Source of the DNA: an uncultured Oscillospiraceae bacterium
GTDB taxonomy: Bacteria > Bacillota > Clostridia > Oscillospirales > Oscillospiraceae
Direction of reading: 5' to 3'
DNA: 43,947 nt
Assembly: GCA_947629915.1 (NCBI GenBank)
Contig: CANRFN010000039.1
Coordinates: 1-43,947 of the forward strand
In this document: positions 8,246 through 16,900 of the stretch, piece by piece
Layout of the letters: every line of letters starts with the position of its first letter
How positions within the stretch are numbered: the stretch's first letter is position 1
The notes under the pieces: generated by a model
Seen by the model: the letters and a program-made list of their open reading frames with translations, nothing else
Databases searched by the model: none
What the model was told of the DNA's origin: nothing
Position numbers and translations under genes: made by a program

Positions 8246-9691
8246 CTACTTTCCAGCCTTGCGGGCCGCGATGAGGGCCTGCTCCTCCTTAATGTTCTTC
8301 TCCACGTTCAGAAGCAGCAGCACCCCGATGAGGATGCCGTGGGCGATGATCTCAAAGCCCAGGAAGAAGAAGGAGGACACGGCGGTGTGGGCAAAGTGGC
8401 CGCCATCGTAGAAGAGGTTGAAGAAGGCCACTGCCAGCCCGTTCACCACGGTTAAAATGGTGCTGTACACGCTCATCGAGATGCCGTCCACCCGGAATCC
8501 GTGCTTGGCCTCCAGGTGGTCCAGCACGTCTGCGAAGAGGGCCATCATGATGTACGCTCCGGGGATGGAGCTGAAGCCCTTGAAGGTCTGGCCGATCAGC
8601 ACCACGATGAAGTTGCCGGGGTTGCTGAGGCAGATCACGGAGCCGATGATGCTCACCACGCAGCCCACGATCACGAAGTTCCGCTTGCCGATCTTATTGG
8701 CCACCGGCCAGGCAAACACCATGCCAGCGGCGAGGGGGATGCCGGAGATGAGGGCCAGAATGCTCTGGACTCCCTCGGCGCCCATGGTCTGGCCGAAGAT
8801 CACAGCATCGGAGAAGAAGTCGTTGCAGAAGATGTTGAAGACGTAGCCGCCCTTGAACATCACGCCGGCCTGGTAGAGGAAGTAGAAAATCATGATGATC
8901 CACCAGTACTTGTCTGAGGCGGCGGCCTTCAGCTGGGTGGCGGTGGGGATCACTTCTTCGGCAGGCTCAGTGGTGTCCGTAGTGATGTTCTCCTCGGTGA
9001 TCCGCTCCCGGGTGAAGAGGTATTCCAAAAGGCACCCGATAAACGCTGCGATGGCAAACGCGCTCATCACCAGCTGCCAGCGGTTCTGCACCACATCGTT
9101 GGAGGGGGCGGAGCGGATCCAACCCAGCACGGCGGGCATCAGGATGCTGGACACCAGGCCATTGCCGGCCACCGCGGGGATGTTGGCCACCACGGAGAGC
9201 TTGCCCCGTTGATCCAGGTCCCGGGTGGAGAGGGACACCATCAGGTAGTGGGAGTTGGAATAGATGGGGTTGGCGATGGCGGCGAACAGGTTGTATGTGA
9301 TGGCCATCCACGCCATGCGGATCCCCATGGAGAGGTACGGGATCACAAACATCACGATACCGGAGACCAGCAACAGTGGGCCTGCGGTGAGGATAAAGGG
9401 CCGCGCCTTGCCCTGGACGGTGCGGGTCTTACCTAGGATAATGCCCACGATGATGTTGCTGAGAGCCATGGGGATCACGGAGATCAGGGGCAATAAGACC
9501 AGGAATGTGCCCTGGGAAACGATGTCATCGTAGGTGCGGTAGAAGGTGAGGTAGTACGTGGAAACCACGCAGGTCATGGCAAGGACCAGCAATGGGCCCA
9601 GGAAGTAGCCGAAGATCATCTCCGGCAAAGTTACCGTCTTCTTGTTGGTCCGTGAGTTCAGCAGAGGCGAACCCCAGATACCAGGCTTCAT
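8246..9691 (-). CDS. GPH-family sugar:cation symporter (MelB-like MFS transporter)
   Basis: This 481-residue membrane protein has about twelve hydrophobic helices. Features of the glycoside-pentoside-hexuronide:cation symporter family include an early LPEMIFGYFLGP helix, the cytoplasmic loop GKTRTVQGKARPFIL after helix 2-3 (the family's G-K-x-R-P-F/W motif), and a mid-protein acidic linker (TERITEEN to AEEVIPTATQL). It would import a sugar or short glycoside with Na+ or H+. The frame is open to a TTG at 9697, but the ATG at 9691 is preceded by GAGGG at 7 bases and is preferred. That ribosome site overlaps the TGA stop of the GH5 gene, so translation is probably coupled. It is last in the GH3-GH5-GPH operon, which marks its cargo as a beta-glucoside product (inference). 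Confidence 0.88.
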   Translation of the reverse strand: MKPGIWGSPLLNSRTNKKTVTLPEMIFGYFLGPLLVLAMTCVVSTYYLTFYRTYDDIVSQGTFLVLLPLISVIPMALSNIIVGIILGKTRTVQGKARPFILTAGPLLLVSGIVMFVIPYLSMGIRMAWMAITYNLFAAIANPIYSNSHYLMVSLSTRDLDQRGKLSVVANIPAVAGNGLVSSILMPAVLGWIRSAPSNDVVQNRWQLVMSAFAIAAFIGCLLEYLFTRERITEENITTDTTEPAEEVIPTATQLKAAASDKYWWIIMIFYFLYQAGVMFKGGYVFNIFCNDFFSDAVIFGQTMGAEGVQSILALISGIPLAAGMVFAWPVANKIGKRNFVIVGCVVSIIGSVICLSNPGNFIVVLIGQTFKGFSSIPGAYIMMALFADVLDHLEAKHGFRVDGISMSVYSTILTVVNGLAVAFFNLFYDGGHFAHTAVSSFFFLGFEIIAHGILIGVLLLLNVEKNIKEEQALIAARKAGK

Positions 9692-9701
9692 ATACAAACC
9701 C

Positions 9702-10835
9702 TCATTTCGAGAACTCCAGCCAGCCGTTCAGGAGGCACCGGGACAGGTCCCAGCTCTCCTTCCAGCGCTCGTCAAAGGCATCGGTGCGGCTGCGGAGAAG
9801 TTGATAATTCCAATAGATGCAACCATATGCCGTGCTCCACGCATCCAATTGTAGCTTGGACATCTCCCGATACCGCTCCCGGCGCACCCGGGCAGCCTCC
9901 TCCGCTGCCATCACGGGCTGAGGCTGCTTCTCCGCGTACTTGTTGCAGATGCACCACTCCCCTACGATCACCGGGGTGTACTTCTGCACCTTCTGGATCA
10001 GCTTCACCTGGGAGTCTATATAGATCTTGTACACCCAAGGCTTGTGGATGGGCACGAAGTTCTCCATGGCGAAGACGTAGATGTGGGTGTCCAGCACCAC
10101 GTTCTCCATGCCCTCCTGCACGAAGAAGTCCTTCCAGGCCCCCAGACGGAAGCCATCGTGGAAGACGATGGTCTTGCTCTTGGGCAGGATGGCACGAAGC
10201 CGCTTATAGGCATCCCGATAGAACTGCTTCAGGAAGGGCATGGGCACATGGCCGGAGCCTTTTGCCTCCTCTTTGTCCTCCGCCTTGCCGGTAGACGGGG
10301 CGGTGATGTACACCAGCCAGCTGATGGGCTCGTTGAGCACCTCGATGCCGTAGAGGCCTTTCCGATTGCCATACCGTTTCGCCAGCCGCTCCAGGACGGT
10401 AAGCTCAAACTCCACCTCCGCCGGGTTCTTGCACCATTTGCAGACACCGGTGAGTCCGCCGTTGTCGTAACCATTTTGGCTGCCGGGGCAGGTGTGGAGA
10501 TCGATGAGGATCTGGAGGTTGTACTTCTCAGCCCAGCAGAAGGCTTTGTCCAGGTAGTCCACGCAGCCGGGATAGGGCGGCCGGTCTCCGAAGATAAAGT
10601 ACGGCACGGGGATGCGCACCAGGTTCAGGCCGTGCTCCGCGATAAAGGCGAAGTCCTCTTCCGTGACATACGTGTCCCGGTGTTCTCTCAGTTTGGCGGC
10701 CAGCACCTCCGGGGCCAGTTTTCTCCCCAGCCAGATCTCGTCGTCCGCCCCGGTGCCGGCAAACAGGTTGGGGCTCATCCACTTCTCCAGGACCAGCCAG
10801 TTGCCGAGGTTTGTTCCCATAATCTTGTCCATCAT
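9702..10835 (-). CDS. Glycoside hydrolase family 5, exo-beta-1,3-glucanase/beta-glucosidase-like
   Basis: This 377-residue clan GH-A hydrolase opens with GTNLGNWLVLEKWM, much like exo-1,3-beta-glucanases. It has RIPVPYF near 74-80, the DLHTCPGSQNG strand near 112-122, acid/base Glu169 in VLNEP, His251 in DTHIYVF and the nucleophile Glu293 in VGEWC. The family is clear and the substrate is not. No signal peptide is present, so it should act in the cytoplasm on imported glycosides. The ATG at 10835 follows AGGAGG at 6-7 bases; the longer open frame runs through the intercistronic hairpin and is not the start. Its stop overlaps the ribosome site of the symporter gene, which ties enzyme and transporter together. 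Confidence 0.87.
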   Translation of the reverse strand: MMDKIMGTNLGNWLVLEKWMSPNLFAGTGADDEIWLGRKLAPEVLAAKLREHRDTYVTEEDFAFIAEHGLNLVRIPVPYFIFGDRPPYPGCVDYLDKAFCWAEKYNLQILIDLHTCPGSQNGYDNGGLTGVCKWCKNPAEVEFELTVLERLAKRYGNRKGLYGIEVLNEPISWLVYITAPSTGKAEDKEEAKGSGHVPMPFLKQFYRDAYKRLRAILPKSKTIVFHDGFRLGAWKDFFVQEGMENVVLDTHIYVFAMENFVPIHKPWVYKIYIDSQVKLIQKVQKYTPVIVGEWCICNKYAEKQPQPVMAAEEAARVRRERYREMSKLQLDAWSTAYGCIYWNYQLLRSRTDAFDERWKESWDLSRCLLNGWLEFSK

Positions 10836-10861
10836 GGTTTCCCTCCTGATTTTGGGTATAA

Positions 10862-10893
10862 GGCAGCCCTGCCCCCTGCGGGGCAGGGCTGCC
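10862..10893 (-). terminator. Intercistronic hairpin between GH3 and GH5
   Basis: A 14-bp stem GGCAGCCCTGCCCC with its complement closes a CTGC loop. It lies 13 bases after the GH3 stop and about 27 bases before the GH5 start. No U-tract follows on the minus strand. It could be a partial terminator or an RNA processing/stability element setting the GH3:GH5 ratio. Confidence 0.55.
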
Positions 10894-10905
10894 CAAGTGG
10901 TCTTC

Positions 10906-13900
10906 TTATGCCAGATCTGCCGCCGGGATGGTGAAGTCTCCCGTGAGGGCATCGCTCATGCTGGACACGTAGTGCAGCTTCAGAGGATCTCCTTCAGCCG
11001 TTGCAGCCACACCGTTGGCGTTGGTTACCGTGAGCACACCGTTCTCATAGGTCCAGGTACCGGGGTCTTCCACACCATAGTCCGGGAAGGCAAACACATA
11101 GGTGCCGTCTCCCTTCAAGGTGAGCTTGGTAGCCCCGTCATCCGAGGCAACTTCCACGTCTGCTGCGACAGGGGCGCCGGCAGCTGTGTCGCCGGCGAGC
11201 GCTGAGGCCTCAATGGTGAAGTCTCCCGTGAGGGCATCGCTCATGCTGGACACGTAGTGCAGCTTCAGCGGATCACCGTCTGCCGTGCAGGCCAGACCAT
11301 TGGCATTGGTAACGGTGAGCACGCCGCCCTCATAGGTCCAGGTGCCTGCGTCCTCTACGCCATAGTCCGGGAAGGCAAACACATAGGTGCCATCGCCCTT
11401 CAGGGTGAGCTTGGTAGCTCCATCGTCCGAGGCAACTTCCACGTCTGCTGCGACAGGGGCACCGGCAGCTGTGTCGCCGGCGAGCGCCGAGGCCTCAATG
11501 GTGAAGTCTCCCGTGAGGGCATCGCTCATGCTGGACACGTAGTGCAGCTTCAGAGGATCGCCTTCTGCCGTCATGGCAGTGCCGTTTGCGTTGGTAACGG
11601 TGAGCACACCGTCCTCATAAGTCCAGGTACCGGCATCTTCCACGCCGTAGTCCGGGAAGGCAAACACGTAGGTGCCATCACCCTTCAGTGTGAGCTTGGT
11701 GGCGCCATCATCGGAGGCAACTTCTACATCGGCTGCACCAGAGCCGCTGCCAGACTCAAAGGAGAGATCTGCCGCTGCGATGGTAAAGTCCCCGGTGAGT
11801 TGGTCAGACACGCCGGACACATAGTGGAGCTTCATGGGATCGCCGTCCGCCACCTGCTCCGTACCGGTGCTGTTGATCACGGTGAGCACACCGCCCTCAT
11901 AGGTCCAGGTGCCCGGATCCTCGATGTTGTAGTCCGGGAAGGCGAAGACGTATGTGCCGTCTGCGTTGAACGTCATGGAGGTGGCACCGTCATCCGAGGC
12001 GATGGTGGCGGAGCCGCCCGCTGCGGATTCAAAGGACAGATCGGATGCTGCGATGGTAAAGTCCCCGGTGAGCTGCTCAGACACGCCGCTGACGTAGTGG
12101 AGCTTCATGGGATCGCCGTCTGCCACCTGCTCCGCGCCGGTGCTGTTGATCACGGTGAGTACGCCGCCCTCATAGGTCCAGGTGCCAGCATCCTCTACCC
12201 CGTAATCCGGGAAGGCGAAGACGTAGGTACCGTCTGCGTTGAAGGTGATGTTGGTGGCACCGTCATCGGAGGTGATGGTGGTGGAGCCGCCCGCTGCGGA
12301 CTCGAAGGAGAGATCGGAGGCTGCGATGGTGAAATCACCGGTGAGCTGATCGGACACGCCGGACACGTAGTGGAGCTTCATGGGGTCGCCGTCTGCCACC
12401 TGCTCTGTGCCAGTACTGTTGATCACGGTGAGCACGCCACCCTCATAGGTCCAGGTGCCGGGGTCCTCGATGTTGTAGTCCGGGAAAGCGAACACGTAAG
12501 TGCCATCGGAGTTGAATGTCATGGAGGTGGCGCCATCATCCGAGGTGATGGTGGTGCTGGCTGTGGCTTCCCCGCCGCCGGCAAGGCCTGCCTCCAGGTC
12601 TGCGGCCGGAATGGTGAAGTCTCCCACCAACTGGTCGCTCATGGCGCTCACATAGTGGAACACGAGAGGATCACCCTCGGCGGTAACGGAGACATCGTTG
12701 CCGTTGGTAACGGTGAGCACACCGCTCTCATAGGTGTAGGTGCCGGACTCCTGCACGCCTTCCATAGAGGGCATGGCAAAGGTATAAGTGCCGTCTGCGC
12801 TGAAGGTGAGGGTGGTGCCGCCGTCATCGGAGGTGAAGGTCACGCCGGCCGCAGGAGTGGTCTCGCCGCCCTCGGGCCCCTCCTGCTCGGAGGAATCGGG
12901 CTGCTGGTAGCTCACGATAGCGCCGTCCGCCAGGGTCCAGATGGTCTCGGGGACCATGTCCAGGACCGCGGGCTCGGAATCGCTGTCATAGAGGCCGTCA
13001 TCGGTCTTGCCGCCCACGTTGACGCCGGTGGCGTCCTTCATCTGCTGGGAGTAGGTGTCAAAGCGCATCTCGAATGCGGCGTGGGTGGGCTTGGCGGTGG
13101 TGTAGGTGCCGTCCCCGTTGTCCGTGTAGGGCCCGCTGGCGTGCATGGTGAGCACCATGCCCAGGCCGGTGTCATCGCCGATCTCGGCACGCTTGCCGGC
13201 CTCGATGCAGTAGGACTCTACAAAGAGGTCGTAGTTGGCGCCATCCAGGGTGAGGGTCATGTCGATGAAGAGCCGGCTGTCCGCCTGGCAGATGCCGCCG
13301 ATGGCACCGCCCAGGAACTGGTCTGCGCCCATGGCATCCAGGTTGCCGTTGTTCTGGTTGAAGGAGACGGAGTAGGTGCCGCCCACGTTGGCATCCCGGT
13401 AGCTCACGATGGAACTGCCGCTGAGAGTCCAGACGGTCTCCGGGACGAAGTCCAGAACCGCGGGCTCGGAATCGCTGTCGTATGTGCCGTCCTCAGAGGT
13501 GCCGTTGATGTCCAGGCCGAGGGCGCCCTTCATCTGCTGGGAGTAGGTGTCGAATTCGAGAACCAGAACCGCGTGGGTGGGCACAGAGGTGGTGACGGTG
13601 CCGTCCTCGTTGGTGACATAGCTGCCCTCGGCGGTCATGTTGTAGTTGGAGCCAAGACCGGTGTCATCGCCCACCTCAGCCCGCTTGCCGGCCTCCACAC
13701 AGTAGGACTCAGAGTAGAGCTTGTATCCGCCGTTGCCGTCCAGGGTGAGGGAGACATCCACATAGAGCCGGGCGTCCACAGAGGCGATACCCAGGTTGTC
13801 GGCGCCCAGGAACTGATACTTGGGAGCGCCCTCCAGGTTGCCGTTGTTCTGATTGAAGGAGATGGTGTAGGTGCCGCCGGCTGCCGGGGTACCGCCCTCG

Positions 13901-16900
13901 CCGCCGGGGCCGCCAGGCGTGCCGGCGGGATTCTTCTTGGTGAGGTTATAGGTGGGGATGAGGACTGCCAGCAGCACAGCCGCCGCCGTGACGCCGAAGG
14001 CCACGTTGCGGACCAGGCCCTTGGAGGACTTCTTCTCCTTGTCCTTGGCAGGGGCTGCATCCTTGCCCTTGGAGAAGCTGCCGATGGCGCAGTACACGAT
14101 GGAGATGAGCATAAGGATCGCACCGGCGAGGGACATGTAGATGGCCTCTTCGCCGCCGTGTCCGGAGTCGTAGTCGGTCACAATGCAGTTGCCGATGCCC
14201 TCCACGCGGTCGCCCAGGATCAGGCCAACCGCTCCGGCGAGACACCCCACAATCACGAACACCAGGAACTTGGTCCAGAACTGCTTGGGCATCTTGGCGA
14301 TAAAGGCAATGGCGAGCACCTCGCACACGATGGCGCCGCCCAGCAGCGATGCTATGACGCCGCTCTGCATCTGGCCGAAGGTGTAGTACCCGGTGGTATA
14401 GCTCATGGCAAAGAGTACGGTGCCCACAATGGTGAGGATCAGTGCCACGATATCTGCGGTGATCTCAAAGCCGTTCCAGTTGGCCTTGTTCTCTTTGCGG
14501 GCCCGCAGGATAAAGAGCACGAAGAACACCACGAAGGCCACCAGGCACAGGCCGCCGCCGATCCGGAACATCACAACCCACCAGACCTCGCCGCCGCCGG
14601 CTTCGGTATCGGGGGTCATGCCATTGAGGAGCACGCTGTTCACGAGGTAGTACAGTTTCGTGTGGAAGGACTCCCGGAGGGCGTTCTGGATCACGGGGTC
14701 GTCCTTCACATCGTCTGCGGTGAACTTCCAGATGGTGCCGTTGTTAGAGCCGCCCAACATCTGGTTGTTGCCGGCCAGCAGGCACTCCCGGGGCAGGAAG
14801 TACTGGGCGGACTTCACGGAGTCTGTGATCACGTAGCCATTGAAGGCCCACTCGCCCCGGAGGATGCCCATCATCAGGCCGGTGTGGGCGCCAACGTGGG
14901 TGACGCCGATTCTGTTGAAGGCGGTCATGAGGCCCTTGAGCTCGCCGGCGCGGATGGGGATCTGGAAGCCCCGGAGCTCGTTCTCCCGGGCCGCCTGCTC
15001 GGAGAGGAACACAGCGATGCCGTCCCGGTTGGTCTCCTGGTCATTGAAAGCAAAGTGCTTGGTATTTGTTACCAGCCCCTTGCCGTTCAGGCCCTTGTGG
15101 ACATTCAGTGATGTGTTGCCACAGAGGACGGCGTCCTCGGAGTAGTAACCCACGTTGCGGCCGTTGTACGGGGTGCGGTGGAGGTTCATGCCGGGGCCGT
15201 ACCAGATGCTGTACCCGGCCATGAGAGCGTCATTGGCCACCAGTCTGCCCTCCTCCTGCTGGAGCTTCGGGGCAAACGTTGCGGCTACTACCGGGGCGCT
15301 CACATAGACGTTGGTGTGGTGTCCGTAGGAGGGGTCCTCCTCGGTCATCTCATAGATGGAGCCCTTGGTGCGCTGGCCGATCATGCCAATGATACCCAGC
15401 GGGGAGTCTGCGGGCATCTCTTTCGGCAGGGCGATGTAGTCTATCTCCTCCAGGAAGGCGATGTACTGGTTGCAGAGGTCCTCCAGGGTCATCTCATCCA
15501 GCAGTTCATCATACTTGGGGTCATCGTAGTCCAGGCCCACCAGATCCACTGCCTTGACACCGTTGTCTGCCCCATAGGTGAACTCCGTGGGGCCATCGTA
15601 ATTGGCGAGAGCGGCGGCAGCGTCATAGGTAGCGTTGCGGAGGTACGTGATCATGTCCTGGGTGGCGGTGAGGGTGTCCACGCTGGTGGGGAAGGTGCCA
15701 GCCCAGTCCGTGCGGGAGAGATATGTCACGGTGGCATCGGTGTTCCAGCTGTTCAGGTCACTGCCGGTGAGCTGGTTCTGGATGGTGACGCCGTTGGACT
15801 CGGTGCGATAGATCTCCTTGTCCAGGTGCTCGCTCTTCACCGCGCCGGTGGGCTGCAGGGTGCCGGCCACATCGGGATAGGCGGCCTTCAGCACGGCCTG
15901 GACGGCATCGTGGGCGCCGTTGCCGGTGGCAAACCAGTAGTCTCCGGCGGAGAGGAGATACGCGCCGGACACGCCATCGTGCTCATAGGACATGTCGTAG
16001 CTGGAGATGTCCTGGGCGTTGAAGGGGATGGTGACCTCTTCGGAGGCGCCGGGATCCAGGAGCACTACATCCGCGTAGCTGTTCTCACTGGCCTCGCCGG
16101 TCTTGGCGTAGCCCACCAGCTGAATGGCGGACTTCTCCACCTTGTTCTGCTTGTCGGAATCGGTGTAGGGCACGGAGACGTAGAGCTGCACCGCGTGCTT
16201 GGCGGCCACGGAGCCGGTGTTGGTTACCTTCACCGTTACTGTGGAGTCCGTCTCACCGGTCCAGTCCACGTTGATATTGGTGATCTCCTCGGAGAAGGTG
16301 GAACCCTCCAGGCCGTAGCCGAAGGTATAGGAGACCTCGTTGTCGTAGGACCAGGTGCCGCTGCCGTTGGCAGTCTCGCCGTGGGCGGCGTTGGTGGCAT
16401 TGCCCTGGTTGAGGACACTGTCGAAGTACCGGGTCTCATAGTACTTGTACCCGGTGTAGATGCCCTCGGACTCCACCAGATACCAGCTACTCCGGAGGGC
16501 GTTGTTGTTGGTGGTCTCGATGTCCGCCGCGTTGGCGAAGTTGTAGATGCCGAGGTTCTGGGCAGCCGGAGACTTGGCGGAGTTCACGGCAAAGGTGTCC
16601 GGGAGATGGCCGGAGGGGAGGACCTCACCGGAGAGGAGCTTGGCGATGCCGTAGGTGCCGTATGCGCCGGGGTTGCCGATCCAGAGAATGCTGGAGACGG
16701 CATCGTCCTTCTTCAGCTCATCGATCTCCATGGAGGTGCCGGAGTTCAGCAGCACCACGATCTTGCTGAAGCCCTGGCCCTTGACCCAATTCAGGAGATC
16801 CCGCTCCTCGTTGGAGAGGGAGAGGATGTTGCCGGTGGGGCTGTTGGAGAACTCAGAGGGGTTGGAGAGGCCGTTCAGGCCGGGATAGAAGCAACAGGAC

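Noticed and set aside
11257..15111. Very long plus-strand open frame opposite the GH3 gene
   Set aside because: It mirrors the third-position GC bias and repeats of the minus-strand gene. It has no ribosome site and a low-complexity Gly/Val/His composition.
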